From the NCBI GenBank assembly GCA_003280495.1, contig QCET01000001.1:1-64000 (forward strand): 64,000 nucleotides of DNA. Direction: 5' to 3'. The stretch is from Pelagibacteraceae bacterium AG-359-E06. Its GTDB lineage: Bacteria > Pseudomonadota > Alphaproteobacteria > Pelagibacterales > Pelagibacteraceae. Position numbers and translations under genes: made by a program. Shown one piece after another: positions 20,941-31,343 of the stretch. The stretch's first letter is position 1. Each line of letters opens with the position of its first letter. The notes under the pieces were generated by a model. The model was not told the origin of the DNA. It worked only from the letters and a program-made list of their open reading frames with translations, and did no database searches.

Positions 20941-21476
20941 GAGTTATTTGATTTATAATCTTTCATCCATTTGTTAAAAACTTTTATCGCTTCATTCATA
21001 TTTCTAGTTTTATTAGGATGGTTTTTAGCCCTGCCTAACATAGTAGAAATAACATTAATTTGATACTTAATTGGACGATTTTTGATAGCTTTAATTGTAC
21101 TGATTGCTTTCTCCTTATCTTTAAAACCTAGCCCTGGGGTCGTAGTTGACGGCTTGTAGTCTGAAAATAAAGATAAATTCAGAGGTTTGAGCTTTTTGTT
21201 ATTTACTTCTCCTCCCATCGGCATTTTGTCAACCATATTAAAGATTATTTTATGGTTAATATCTAAGAACTTTTTTTTTAATTTACCGTCAAAACCGATC
21301 AAGCTTAAAAACGGGCCGTTCCTATCAAGTTTAGTGATTAACTTAATAGATCTTTTGTGAAAATCTTTAATTTCCCTTTGATAAACTCCTTTAGTCTTTA
21401 GGTAGATTTTATTTTTATAATTTGGAGTATAAATAACTAATAAACGACACCTCCATTTATACTTATCTAACCTCAT
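20937..21476 (-). CDS. DUF4174-like N-terminal domain plus uncharacterised helical C-terminus
   Basis: WRCRLLVIYTPNY...KLDRNGPFLSLIGFDGKLK fits DUF4174; C-terminal DKEKAISTIKAIKNRPIKYQINVISTMLGRAKNHPNKTRNMNEAIKVFNKW unassigned. Confidence 0.6.
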   Translation of the reverse strand: MRLDKYKWRCRLLVIYTPNYKNKIYLKTKGVYQREIKDFHKRSIKLITKLDRNGPFLSLIGFDGKLKKKFLDINHKIIFNMVDKMPMGGEVNNKKLKPLNLSLFSDYKPSTTTPGLGFKDKEKAISTIKAIKNRPIKYQINVISTMLGRAKNHPNKTRNMNEAIKVFNKWMKDYKSNNS

Positions 21477-21482
21477 TAAAAT

Positions 21483-21833
21483 TTATTTTAATTGCTTTTT
21501 GTTTTTTAAATATAGAAAGAATGCAATTATCTCATACAAATAATGGAACATTACAAATAAAGGTTTAAATTTAAATATTTTTGATAGAAAATGATATTTA
21601 GGAATTTTTGACCAAACAATAATAAATGCTTTAGCTCCACCTACTACCTCCCCCTCATGAATTACATGAAGCCTTCTCAATAGTTCACTTTTTGATTTTG
21701 ACGTTATAGCCTCTGCATCTTGATTATTTGATATATCGACCCAGTCAATTGTTTCGTCAGCATGTTTTTTATAATGATTGATCTCAGCCCTACAAATATT
21801 GCATGAATTATTAAAAAAAACTTTAGTTTGCAT
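21483..21833 (-). CDS. DCC-family (DUF393) thiol-disulfide oxidoreductase-like protein
   Basis: VFFNNSCNICRAEINHYKKHA...IDWVDIS; DUF393 layout. Confidence 0.85.
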   Translation of the reverse strand: MQTKVFFNNSCNICRAEINHYKKHADETIDWVDISNNQDAEAITSKSKSELLRRLHVIHEGEVVGGAKAFIIVWSKIPKYHFLSKIFKFKPLFVMFHYLYEIIAFFLYLKNKKQLK

Positions 21834-23313
21834 CTGTATTTTCTGTAATAAATTTATTTGCGGCCGTAAATATCAATTTTTTTCTTTCCGGTTTCATCTT
21901 TTCCAAAATTCTAGCCATCATAGATAATCTTGGATTTTTTAAGAAAAATTTTTTATTTTTTTCAATGAATCTCCAATATAAACCGTCCATTATGTTGCAC
22001 CAGTCGCCTTTTTTAAAATGCATCATTTTTAAAAAATATGCAGATCCACATATATATGGTTTAGTAGCAAAAGTGCCTCCATCACTAAAGAGCCCCATAC
22101 CATAAACGTTTGGAGACATAACCCAATCTGATGAGTCCATAAACATTTCCATGAACCAGTTAAAAACTTTTTTTGGGTGTATTTCGCATAAGTTCATAAT
22201 ATTTGATAAAATCATCAAACGTTCAATATGGTGCGACCATGCATATTTATTTGCATTATTAATTGCATAATCAAGAGGCGGCAGACCTGTTTCTCCAGTA
22301 TACCAACTTTTTTTCATTTTTCTTTTATGATTAAAAAAATTGGTTTTCTGAAAATGATCATCATAATTCTGATATATCCCTCTCATAAATTCTCTCCAAC
22401 CGATTAATTGACGGATATAACCTTCTAAAGAATTTAGCCTTTTAGTTTTTCCAGATTTTGAAATTTCATCTAAAATTTCTTGAGGTGTCAAAAGACCGAT
22501 ATTTATAAATGGACTTAATGCACTGTGAAAAAGGATATTATCTCTCTCATCGACTGAGTCCTCGTAATCACCAAATAAATTAAGTTTAAAGTTTATAAAA
22601 TTTCTTAATGTTGATCTAGCGTCTTTTCTCTCTGTTCCTATCCAAAAATCTTTAACGTCTCCAGGATGTGTTTTAAATTCTTTATCTATAATTTTTTTAA
22701 TTTTTTCTGTATGTGGTGATTGTGAGTATTTAATCTGCTTAGGTAACTTAATATTTTTTGGTAATTTTTTTCTATTGTCTTCATCGAAACTCCATTTACC
22801 TCCTTTTGGATTTCCATTTTTATCGACCAATATTCCTAGCTTTACTCTCTGCTCTTTGTAAAAGGTGGCCATAAATGGTTTTTTTACTTTTTTTAGATGT
22901 TTTGAAAAGTCTTCTCTAGATGTTAAAAACATTGGTGTTTTTAAAATATTTACCGTTACATTCGCTTTTTTTAAAGTAGATAAAATTTTTTTTTCAAAGT
23001 CTTTATCCTCAATTTCAAATATAGAAACTTGGTCAATTTTTTTTTTATTAATTTCTTTTATTAATTTTTTTTCATATGGAATTTTAAAATTTTTATCTTC
23101 AATTTTTTCATAAATCACTTTCAGTTTATTTTTTTTTAATTCATCTAAATAAGATCTCATAGCAGACAGAAAAAAAACTATCTTCTGCTTATGATGTTTT
23201 TGAAATGTACATAATCCATAATCCTCTGCGATAAAGAAAGTATGATCTTGGTATTTTTTTAAAAATTTTGGGTCAAATAATTGATTACCAAGAATTACAA
23301 AAAGTTTATTCAT
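21823..23313 (-). CDS. Cryptochrome/photolyase family protein (photolyase-related, PhrB-like)
   Basis: LFVILGNQLF...HTFFIAEDYGL; LNSLEGYIRQLIGWREFMRGIY; HHIERLMILSNIMNL; SDWVMSPNVYGMGLFSDGG. Confidence 0.92.
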   Translation of the reverse strand: MNKLFVILGNQLFDPKFLKKYQDHTFFIAEDYGLCTFQKHHKQKIVFFLSAMRSYLDELKKNKLKVIYEKIEDKNFKIPYEKKLIKEINKKKIDQVSIFEIEDKDFEKKILSTLKKANVTVNILKTPMFLTSREDFSKHLKKVKKPFMATFYKEQRVKLGILVDKNGNPKGGKWSFDEDNRKKLPKNIKLPKQIKYSQSPHTEKIKKIIDKEFKTHPGDVKDFWIGTERKDARSTLRNFINFKLNLFGDYEDSVDERDNILFHSALSPFINIGLLTPQEILDEISKSGKTKRLNSLEGYIRQLIGWREFMRGIYQNYDDHFQKTNFFNHKRKMKKSWYTGETGLPPLDYAINNANKYAWSHHIERLMILSNIMNLCEIHPKKVFNWFMEMFMDSSDWVMSPNVYGMGLFSDGGTFATKPYICGSAYFLKMMHFKKGDWCNIMDGLYWRFIEKNKKFFLKNPRLSMMARILEKMKPERKKLIFTAANKFITENTDAN

Positions 23314-23947
23314 TCTTTAGGTAATATTTACTATTTTCCAAATAAATTAAATGCTTATCGTTGAATTTTTTATGGATTTTTTGTCTCAATCTATACAAAT
23401 GTGTCTCGTACGTATGCGCATCAATATTTACACCTTGGGATACTTCTTTTTTAGAGGAGCCATCTTCTTTACCAGATAAGTAAAGTAAAATTTCAATTTC
23501 TTTTTCTGTCAATTTGATATTTTTATTACTTTTGATTAGCAATTTTGCGTTCTTATCAATAACGTAACTTCCAATTTTAATCTGCGACTGAAAAAGAAAT
23601 TTATATTTCATAATGGACAACTTAATTATTTTTTCCATATCAGGATAATTGATCGGCAGCTGAAAAAAATTGCTCATTACATTGTTTTTTTTCAATAGCT
23701 TTAATTGATCATTACTTTTTGAAAAAAAGATTTTTGGATACCTAATTTTTTTTAATTCTTTAATGTTTAATCTCTCAATATTATCAACAAAAAATAAAAA
23801 AATATAAATATCAATTAAAGGTGACTTGAGTATTTCCTTTACCTGTTTAAAAGAACTTAAATTTTGTAAATTATACTCGATTTTTTGCTCTTTTAAGCAT
23901 TGAAAAAAAACTGGAGATCCAACAGTAACTATTGAGTAATTCTGCAT
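23306..23947 (-). CDS. Response regulator-like transcription factor with degenerate receiver and winged-helix (Trans_reg_C) domain
   Basis: C-terminal LTEKEIEILLYLSGK...SKKEVSQGVNIDAHTYETHLYRLRQKIHKKF is an OmpR-type wHTH; N-terminus lacks a clear phospho-acceptor site. Confidence 0.75.
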   Translation of the reverse strand: MQNYSIVTVGSPVFFQCLKEQKIEYNLQNLSSFKQVKEILKSPLIDIYIFLFFVDNIERLNIKELKKIRYPKIFFSKSNDQLKLLKKNNVMSNFFQLPINYPDMEKIIKLSIMKYKFLFQSQIKIGSYVIDKNAKLLIKSNKNIKLTEKEIEILLYLSGKEDGSSKKEVSQGVNIDAHTYETHLYRLRQKIHKKFNDKHLIYLENSKYYLKNE

Positions 23948-23967
23948 ATCATGAAAATATTAATTAA

Positions 23968-24453
23968 ATGATTTTAGTAAATAGTAAAGGTTGGCTTATT
24001 CACAATAAAAAACACTACAAATGTGCTTTAGGCAAAAAAGGTATTACTAAAAATAAACGTGAGGGTGATATGTGTACTCCTCATGGTACTTTTGGCCTTG
24101 GTCCAGTATTTTACAGAAGCGATAGAGTTCAAATAAAAACGAAATTAAAAAAAATAGAAATCAAAAAAGGTATGGCTTGGTGTGATAATCCGAAAAGTAA
24201 ATATTATAATAAGCTTATTTATACTAAAAGGTCTAAAGAAACGTTAATGAGAAAAGATCATCTTTACGACATTGTCGTGTTTGTAAAATACAATTCTACT
24301 CGAGTAAAAAAGAACAAGGGCAGTGCAATATTTATTCACGTCGCAAGAAAAAACTATAGCCCTACAAAAGGTTGTGTAGCTCTTAATGTTAAAAATTTGA
24401 AAAATTTATTGAACAAAATTAATTTAAAAACAAAGATAAAGATTACTTTCTAG
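23968..24453 (+). CDS. L,D-transpeptidase (YkuD-like) family protein
   Basis: TPHGTFGLG and catalytic-like IFIHVARKNYSPTKGCVAL. Confidence 0.85.
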   Translation: MILVNSKGWLIHNKKHYKCALGKKGITKNKREGDMCTPHGTFGLGPVFYRSDRVQIKTKLKKIEIKKGMAWCDNPKSKYYNKLIYTKRSKETLMRKDHLYDIVVFVKYNSTRVKKNKGSAIFIHVARKNYSPTKGCVALNVKNLKNLLNKINLKTKIKITF

Positions 24454-25078
24454 CTCCAAATATCTTACTACCAACTCTTATATAGTCTGCATTATATTTG
24501 CATGCTTTTACATAATCAGCTGTCATACCCATGCTTAGCATTGATAAGTTATTTTCATCAGCCAAAGATTTTAAGTTTTTAAAATGATTTTCTGGATCCT
24601 GATCGAAAGGAGGGATACACATTAAACCAACTACATCTAATTGACCGTCAATAAATTTTAAAAGATCTAATAAATTATTACTATCAATACCAGACTTCTG
24701 AATTTCGCCTCCTGTATTGATTTGAATAAAGTATTTTCTTTTAAGATTTAATTTTTTTTCAGATTTAATGAGTGCTGTAACAAGTTTTTCAGAATCTAAA
24801 GAATGAATATAATCAAATAATTTAACCGCATCATCAGCTTTGTTCCTTTGAAGAGAACCAATTAGATGTAACTCAATATCCAAAATATCTTGTTTTATTT
24901 TTGTCCATTTTTTTTGTGCCTCCTGAACTTTATTTTCACCAAATATTCTATGTCCGAATTCTATTAAAGGTCTAATATGATCTATTGAAAAAGTCTTAGA
25001 TACAGCTACAATTTTAGGATTATAACCTAAAGATGATAATTCGTCTTTTATATTTTTAAAATTTTGTATTATGTTCAT
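24443..25078 (-). CDS. YggS-family PLP homeostasis protein
   Basis: IVAVSKTFSIDHIRPLIEFGHRIFGENKVQEAQKKW, HLIGSLQRNKA, LSMGMTADY. Confidence 0.95.
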   Translation of the reverse strand: MNIIQNFKNIKDELSSLGYNPKIVAVSKTFSIDHIRPLIEFGHRIFGENKVQEAQKKWTKIKQDILDIELHLIGSLQRNKADDAVKLFDYIHSLDSEKLVTALIKSEKKLNLKRKYFIQINTGGEIQKSGIDSNNLLDLLKFIDGQLDVVGLMCIPPFDQDPENHFKNLKSLADENNLSMLSMGMTADYVKACKYNADYIRVGSKIFGARK

Positions 25079-25081
25079 ACT

Positions 25082-25666
25082 ATGATTAATATATTTTTTT
25101 ATATTAGGGATTTAAATGAAATTCAAAAATTAAATCTCCAAAAGCTCAAAAATATTTCAATAATATATAGAAATTACGAAAGAAAATCTTACGAAAAGAA
25201 TGCTTTTGAAATACAGAAAATCTGTAAAATGAAAGGTTTTAAATTCTTTATTGCAAATAATTACAAGTTTGCCATTAAAATAGGAGCAAATGGAATTTAT
25301 ATTCCAAGTTTTAATAAAAAAATGTACACAATCTCAAATTCAAAAATTGATATCATTGGCTCAGCTCATAGTTCCATTGAGATAAACCAAAAGATTGAGC
25401 AAGGATGTAAGAAAATATTTTTATCACCTATATTCCAAACAAAAGAATATAAAAAATCTAAAATATTGGATGTTCATAAATTCAATAATTTAAGAAGACT
25501 TTATGAAAATAAAGCTGAAATTTTCGCTTTAGGTGGGATAAATGAAAAAAAATTTAAATATATAATATCTCATAACATTAAGGGTATAGGATCTATCGGT
25601 ATACTTGAAAAAAAAATAAATAGTCGCTTCTTAAATGTACTAAATTTAATTGCGCGTAAACCTTAA
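25082..25666 (+). CDS. ThiE/TenI-like TIM-barrel protein (divergent)
   Basis: GANGIYIPSFN, IIGSAHSSIEI, IFLSPIFQT, FALGGIN resemble thiamine phosphate synthase/TenI. Likely start MINIFF at 25082, not 25064. Confidence 0.75.
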   Translation: MINIFFYIRDLNEIQKLNLQKLKNISIIYRNYERKSYEKNAFEIQKICKMKGFKFFIANNYKFAIKIGANGIYIPSFNKKMYTISNSKIDIIGSAHSSIEINQKIEQGCKKIFLSPIFQTKEYKKSKILDVHKFNNLRRLYENKAEIFALGGINEKKFKYIISHNIKGIGSIGILEKKINSRFLNVLNLIARKP

Positions 25667-25686
25667 AGTAAGTAAATTAAATTCTT

Positions 25687-28248
25687 ATGAATATTGAAAA
25701 ATTTAACCATTTAGTAATAGATAAAAAATGGCATAAAATTTGGGATCAAAAAAAAACATTCAAAGCCACTAAAAATAAAAACAAAAAGAAATATTATTGT
25801 CTTGAAATGTTCCCATATCCATCTGGCAAAATACATATGGGCCACGTGAGAAACTATACTCTTGGAGATGTTATCGCTAATTACAAGAGGCTTAAAGGTT
25901 TCAATGTATTGCACCCTATGGGCTGGGATTCTTTCGGAATGCCTGCTGAGAATGCAGCTATTCAAAATAATTTGCATCCAAGTGATTGGACAAACCAGAA
26001 TATTAAAACTATGAAAAATCAGCTTAAATCACTAGGTTTTTCTATAGACTGGGAAAGAGAAATATCAACTTGCGATGAAAAATACTACAAACACCAGCAA
26101 AGATATTTTATCGATTTATTTAATAAAGGCTTAGTTTATAAAAAAGAAAGTTTAGTAAATTGGGATCCAATTGATAATACTGTTTTAGCTAATGAACAGG
26201 TCATCGATGGTAAAGGCTGGAGGTCTGGGGCAGATGTTGTCCAGAAAGAGCTTTCTCAATGGTTTTTCAAAATTACCAATTTTTCTGATGATCTTGATAC
26301 TTCATTAAGTGAATTAAAAAGCTGGCCTGAAAAAGTCAAATTAATGCAAAAAAATTGGATTGGTAAATCAACAGGTTGTGAAATTATATTTAAAATAAAA
26401 GGTAGTAAATCAAAAAATCAATTAAAAGTTTTTACAACTAGGCCAGATACAATATTCGGCGCATCGTTTATAGCCATTGCTGTCGATCATCCTTTATGTA
26501 AAGAAATTTCTAAAGATGAAGCGTTTCAAAAATTTAAAGACGATTGCTATAAAACTGGGAATACCGAAGAGAGTTTAGCTAAGACAGAAAAAATTGGTTA
26601 TAAAACAAGTTTTGAAGCAAAGCATCCATTTATTAAAGATAAAAAAATTCCTGTTTATGTAGCTAATTTCGTACTTATGGAATATGGAACTGGGGCAATT
26701 TTTGGCTGTCCTGGACATGACCAAAGAGACTTAGACTTTGCTAATAAGTATAATTTGGCAGTAATTCCAGTAATTTTACCTAAAGATAAGACCGAAAAAG
26801 AATTTAAAGTAAGTGACGAGGCATATGTAGGTGATGGTCAGATTATTAATTCAGATTTCTTAAATGGTTTAAAAATTGAAGAAGGGAAAATTGAAGTGAT
26901 TAGAAGACTTGAGAAAATGGAACAAGGACGTGGTCAGACAATATTTAGGCTTAGAGATTGGGGAATATCAAGGCAAAGATACTGGGGCTGCCCTATTCCA
27001 ATTTTATATAGAGAAGACGGTAAAATTTTAACGGTTCCTGATAGCGAGCTACCAATTAAGCTTCCAAAAGATATAGATTTAACTAAACCGGGAAATCCTC
27101 TTGAGAATCATCCTACTTGGAAGTTTACAAAATGTCCTGAAACAGGAATGAAAGCAATCAGAGAAACTGACACTTTGGATACTTTTGTAGACTCATCTTG
27201 GTATTTTCTGAGATTTTGTTCACATGATAACAAAAATACTGGTTATGATTTAGACGATGTAAAATACTGGATGCCAGTCGATCAATACATCGGTGGTGTA
27301 GAGCATGCAATACTTCATTTGTTGTATTCCCGTTTTTTTTCAAGAGCTATTAGTCTTGGATCAGATTATGAAATTAAGGAACCATTCCAAGGTTTATTTA
27401 CTCAAGGTATGGTTTGTCACAAAACTTATAAAAATAAAAAAGGTGATTGGATTTTTCCGGAAGATGTCATGTTAGAAAAAGGCAGGACTTTAAATAAGAA
27501 TAGTGGTGAGGAGGTATTTGAAGGGCCATCAGAGTCAATGTCAAAATCTAAGAAAAATGTTATTGATCCGGAGACTGTAATAAAACTTTACGGAGCAGAT
27601 TCGGTAAGATGGTTTATGCTATCAGATAGTCCACCTGAAAGAGATATTCAATGGAGCGATGAAGGTATCAGTGGATCATATAAATTTATACAAAAAATAT
27701 GGAATATCTCTGAAACAATAAATAATTTAGATCCTAAAACGAAAATGGATGATGAAACAAAAAATATTTTGGACAAATCTATAAATAAGCTAATTAAAGA
27801 TGTTACATTAGCAATTGAAAGTTTTCACTTTAATGTAGCGGTTGCTAAATTTTACGAATTTATAAATATTTTAAGCAAAGTACTTCATGACAAAAACGAA
27901 GATAAAATTTACTTGCAAAAATTATTTGCAAAATTTTTAATTTTAATATCTCCTTTTACTCCTCATATTGCTTCTGAAAGTCTTGAAAAAATCAATACTG
28001 GTTCAATAGCACACGATCAAAAATGGCCTGAACATGATGAGAAACTCATTAAAGAAGATAAAATTAATATAGTTATACAAATAAATGGTAAAAAAAGAGC
28101 CATAATAGAAGTTAATACTAATGAAAAAGAGGAAAAAATAATTAAAGAATGCCTACAAATAACTAATGTTAAAAAATTTATAGATGATAAAGTAGTATTA
28201 AAAAAAATTTATATCAAAAACAAATTAGTAAATTTAGTTGTAAAATGA
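25687..28248 (+). CDS. leuS: Leucyl-tRNA synthetase
   Basis: [40 protein letters not shown]. Confidence 0.99.
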   Translation: MNIEKFNHLVIDKKWHKIWDQKKTFKATKNKNKKKYYCLEMFPYPSGKIHMGHVRNYTLGDVIANYKRLKGFNVLHPMGWDSFGMPAENAAIQNNLHPSDWTNQNIKTMKNQLKSLGFSIDWEREISTCDEKYYKHQQRYFIDLFNKGLVYKKESLVNWDPIDNTVLANEQVIDGKGWRSGADVVQKELSQWFFKITNFSDDLDTSLSELKSWPEKVKLMQKNWIGKSTGCEIIFKIKGSKSKNQLKVFTTRPDTIFGASFIAIAVDHPLCKEISKDEAFQKFKDDCYKTGNTEESLAKTEKIGYKTSFEAKHPFIKDKKIPVYVANFVLMEYGTGAIFGCPGHDQRDLDFANKYNLAVIPVILPKDKTEKEFKVSDEAYVGDGQIINSDFLNGLKIEEGKIEVIRRLEKMEQGRGQTIFRLRDWGISRQRYWGCPIPILYREDGKILTVPDSELPIKLPKDIDLTKPGNPLENHPTWKFTKCPETGMKAIRETDTLDTFVDSSWYFLRFCSHDNKNTGYDLDDVKYWMPVDQYIGGVEHAILHLLYSRFFSRAISLGSDYEIKEPFQGLFTQGMVCHKTYKNKKGDWIFPEDVMLEKGRTLNKNSGEEVFEGPSESMSKSKKNVIDPETVIKLYGADSVRWFMLSDSPPERDIQWSDEGISGSYKFIQKIWNISETINNLDPKTKMDDETKNILDKSINKLIKDVTLAIESFHFNVAVAKFYEFINILSKVLHDKNEDKIYLQKLFAKFLILISPFTPHIASESLEKINTGSIAHDQKWPEHDEKLIKEDKINIVIQINGKKRAIIEVNTNEKEEKIIKECLQITNVKKFIDDKVVLKKIYIKNKLVNLVVK

Positions 28249-28706
28249 TAAAAAAAACTGCTCTTTTTTTCTTATTCTTGGTTCTTAGTTCTTGTGGTTA
28301 CCAGTCACTTGTAAAAGAAAGCGGAAATGAGATATTTTTTAACGAAATATCATATTCAGGGGACAATAATTTAAACTTTATTATAAAATCAAAAATTAAT
28401 CTCAAAGAAAGGCTATCTTCTGATTATAAAATTTCTATAAGAACATCTAGCAACATTTCAGCCTTAAACAAGAAATCATCTGGAGAAATAGAGTCAAAAG
28501 ATATTTATCTTAGTTCTGATATTGAAATATTTAAAGCAAAAAAATCAATTTATACAAAGGATTTTAAGGCAAAAAAGGTTGTAAAGATTGGAGATAGCTT
28601 ATCAGATAACTTAAATACTATAGAAAGTGCAAAGAATAATCTAGTGAGCGAGATTGCAAATAAAATAAAATTAGACATTCAATTTTTTAGTATAAGAAAC
28701 AAGTGA
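28245..28706 (+). CDS. lptE: LPS-assembly lipoprotein LptE-like
   Basis: Lipobox [12 protein letters not shown]; position leuS-lptE-holA. Confidence 0.85.
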   Translation: MIKKTALFFLFLVLSSCGYQSLVKESGNEIFFNEISYSGDNNLNFIIKSKINLKERLSSDYKISIRTSSNISALNKKSSGEIESKDIYLSSDIEIFKAKKSIYTKDFKAKKVVKIGDSLSDNLNTIESAKNNLVSEIANKIKLDIQFFSIRNK

Positions 28707-29692
28707 TTATTAAAAGTTCCGAAATTAAGAAAAATATCTTCAAATATAAATGTTTCATTCTACACGGTGAAAATTTATCACTCAAAAAAGAGATAGAAGA
28801 TGAATTACTAATTGACTATAAAAAAAATGGTTATTCAACGAAAATATACCGCGAAGAAGAATTAAAAAAAAATCCAGATATTATAAATTTTATTTTTAGT
28901 GAAAATCTGTTTAATGAGAAAGAAGTTTTTGTAATTAAAGATATAAGCGATAAAATCACAAATTTTATAAACGAAGATAGCCTAAAAAGTTTTAGTAAGA
29001 ATTTAATTTTAACATCAAAATATCTTAAAAAAGGATCTAAAATTAGGAGTTTTTTTGAAAACTCAAAATCTTGTGCTGCTGCAGCTTGCTATGAAGATGA
29101 CGATACTCAAATACAAAGTTTGCTAAAAACAAAACTTTACGAAATTGGGATAAAGATTAATTACGATACGATACAAAAACTTGTGATGGACAAAAATCTA
29201 AATAGGAATGACATAAATGAAGCAATTAAAAAATTGTCTATAATAAAAAACGATACAAATATAATTGGGGATGATATTTTGTTTGATATATTTAATGCAA
29301 CAAATACATATGATAATTTTGAAATTGCAAATATCATAATCTCAGGAAATTCTAAAAAACTTAATAAGGCTTTAAACGATATATATAGTGCATCTGGGTA
29401 CTATAACGAACTTATTCCAGCAATTCGATTTAAAGTTAAAAAATTAATCGAAATTCTAGATTATAGCGGAGATGAGACAGATATTAGTAAAATAATAAAC
29501 AATTTTAAACCACCAATATTTTGGAAAGAAAAAAACGAAATAACAATGCAGTTAAAAAAATGGAAAAAATCAGAATTAGTGAAACTATTAAAAGAAATTT
29601 ACAATGTAGAACTTAAATGCAAAGAGCACTACAACATATCAAATATAATTTTTAATAAATTTCTTTTAGATACTTGTTCTAAAAATGTATAA
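28703..29692 (+). CDS. holA: DNA polymerase III subunit delta
   Basis: Follows lptE; HolA-like IKNIFKYKCFILHGENLSLKKEIEDELL; GTG start. Confidence 0.88.
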   Translation: MIIKSSEIKKNIFKYKCFILHGENLSLKKEIEDELLIDYKKNGYSTKIYREEELKKNPDIINFIFSENLFNEKEVFVIKDISDKITNFINEDSLKSFSKNLILTSKYLKKGSKIRSFFENSKSCAAAACYEDDDTQIQSLLKTKLYEIGIKINYDTIQKLVMDKNLNRNDINEAIKKLSIIKNDTNIIGDDILFDIFNATNTYDNFEIANIIISGNSKKLNKALNDIYSASGYYNELIPAIRFKVKKLIEILDYSGDETDISKIINNFKPPIFWKEKNEITMQLKKWKKSELVKLLKEIYNVELKCKEHYNISNIIFNKFLLDTCSKNV

Positions 29693-30547
29693 TTAAAAAT
29701 TCGATTTTATAATTTTAACCAATCTCTCTAACTGATCCAAACTTTTATATTTAAATGATATTATACCTGTATTGTTTTTAGAATTATTAATATTTACTGA
29801 CATGCCAGTTTTTAACGAAATTTTATCTTGAAGGTCTAAAATATTTGTATCTTTTGGTTTTTTTTTAGAAATTTTTTTACTTTTAGCAGATTTAACTAAA
29901 TTTTCAGTCTGGCGAACGGTAAGATTTTTTTTTATAATAGCACTAGCTAATTTAACATTATTTTCCGCATCTATTAAACTTCTTGCGTGTCCTGCTGTTA
30001 AAGAACCTGATATAACTAAATCTTTAATCTTTTGCGGCAGCTTTTTAAGTCGAATTGTATTAGTAATATAAACTCTACTTTTACCTATCATCTCTGATAG
30101 CCTTTCTTGAGTGTAGCCAAATTTTTCAATTAATAAATCAAAACCATTAGCTTCTTCAATGGCATTTAAATCTTCACGCTGTACGTTTTCTAAAAGAGCA
30201 AATTCGGCTGTCAAACCATCATCTGCTTGCAAAATAACTGTGGGTACCTCGTGTACACGAGCTAACTGCGCTGCACGCCAACGTCTTTCACCAGCGATAA
30301 TTTCAAACTTACCATCTTTATCCTTTCTAACAGCAATGGGCTGAATTATACCTCTTGCTCTTATGGATGATGCTAGATCATCAAGTTTTTCCTGGTCAAA
30401 TTTTTTTCTAGGTTGGAACTGATTTGGTTTTAACAAATGAATTGGTGTTAAATTTGTATTAAACTTATCAAATTTCTTTATGTCTACGACATCGTTGTTA
30501 TCTCCTAATAGTGCGGACAGACCTTTTCCTAATCCTTTATTTTTCAT
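29693..30547 (-). CDS. parB: Chromosome partitioning protein ParB
   Basis: GLGKGLSALLGD; FEIIAGERRWRAAQLA; HTH VYITNTIRLKKLP. Confidence 0.98.
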   Translation of the reverse strand: MKNKGLGKGLSALLGDNNDVVDIKKFDKFNTNLTPIHLLKPNQFQPRKKFDQEKLDDLASSIRARGIIQPIAVRKDKDGKFEIIAGERRWRAAQLARVHEVPTVILQADDGLTAEFALLENVQREDLNAIEEANGFDLLIEKFGYTQERLSEMIGKSRVYITNTIRLKKLPQKIKDLVISGSLTAGHARSLIDAENNVKLASAIIKKNLTVRQTENLVKSAKSKKISKKKPKDTNILDLQDKISLKTGMSVNINNSKNNTGIISFKYKSLDQLERLVKIIKSNF

Positions 30548-30548
30548 G

Positions 30549-31343
30549 TTATGCTGCGAATGTATTATTCTGTTTTTCTTGTTCTAAAATTTCGTTAGCA
30601 AGTCTCTCGTAAGCTTTTGTTCCACTGCAATTCTTATCATAAGTAATAACTGGTAATCCATGTGATGGCGCCTCTGATATTCTAATATTTCTAGGTATAA
30701 CGGTTTTGTAAACCTCGTTTGGAAAATACTTTCTAGCCTCTTTTTCAACCTCGTAACAAAGTTTATTTCGTTTATCAAACATGGTTAAAACTATTCCTTG
30801 TATAGATAAAGCAGTATTTAAGTTTTGTTTTATTCGATTTATAGTTTTAACTAATTGTGACAAACCTTCTAATGCAAAAAATTCAGATTGCAAAGGTACT
30901 AACACTGTATCAGACCCTACCAAGGCCATTATTGTTAAAAGACTTAATGATGGTGGACAATCTACCAATATATAATCATACTGATTTGACTGAGCTAAAG
31001 GTCTAAGTACATCATTAAGAAAAAATGCTCGTTTTCCATCCTCAGCTACTTCCGTTTCAAAACCGGATAAATCAACATTAGAAGGTATTACATCTAAGTT
31101 TTTAATTGAAGATTTGTAAATATAAGGATTCAAAATTGTGTCTTTGGAAATCATTAATTCATAAATAGTTTTGTTTCTTTCCTTGACCTCAATTCCTAGG
31201 CCTGTTGATGCGTTTCCTTGAGGATCTAAATCAACCACTAATATTTTTAATTCAGTATTTGCGAATGCACATCCTAAATTAATTGCGGTCGTAGTTTTTC
31301 CGACCCCTCCTTTTTGATTAATAACAGAAATAATTTTAGTCAT
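30549..31343 (-). CDS. parA: Chromosome partitioning ATPase ParA
   Basis: VINQKGGVGKTTTAINLGCAFA; DYILVDCPPSLSLLT. Confidence 0.98.
   Translation of the reverse strand: MTKIISVINQKGGVGKTTTAINLGCAFANTELKILVVDLDPQGNASTGLGIEVKERNKTIYELMISKDTILNPYIYKSSIKNLDVIPSNVDLSGFETEVAEDGKRAFFLNDVLRPLAQSNQYDYILVDCPPSLSLLTIMALVGSDTVLVPLQSEFFALEGLSQLVKTINRIKQNLNTALSIQGIVLTMFDKRNKLCYEVEKEARKYFPNEVYKTVIPRNIRISEAPSHGLPVITYDKNCSGTKAYERLANEILEQEKQNNTFAA

Noticed and set aside
20732-20977. Plus-strand 81-aa track ORF
   Set aside because: Antisense to the TPP riboswitch and the ArfA-like ORF, both with strong minus-strand signals; no homology pattern in the plus frame.
25850-25870. Second CACGTG core (GGGCCACGTGAGAAAC) considered as another parS
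   Set aside because: Flanks do not match the TGTTNCACGTGNAACA palindrome; it is explained by the conserved HMGHVRN motif of leuS.
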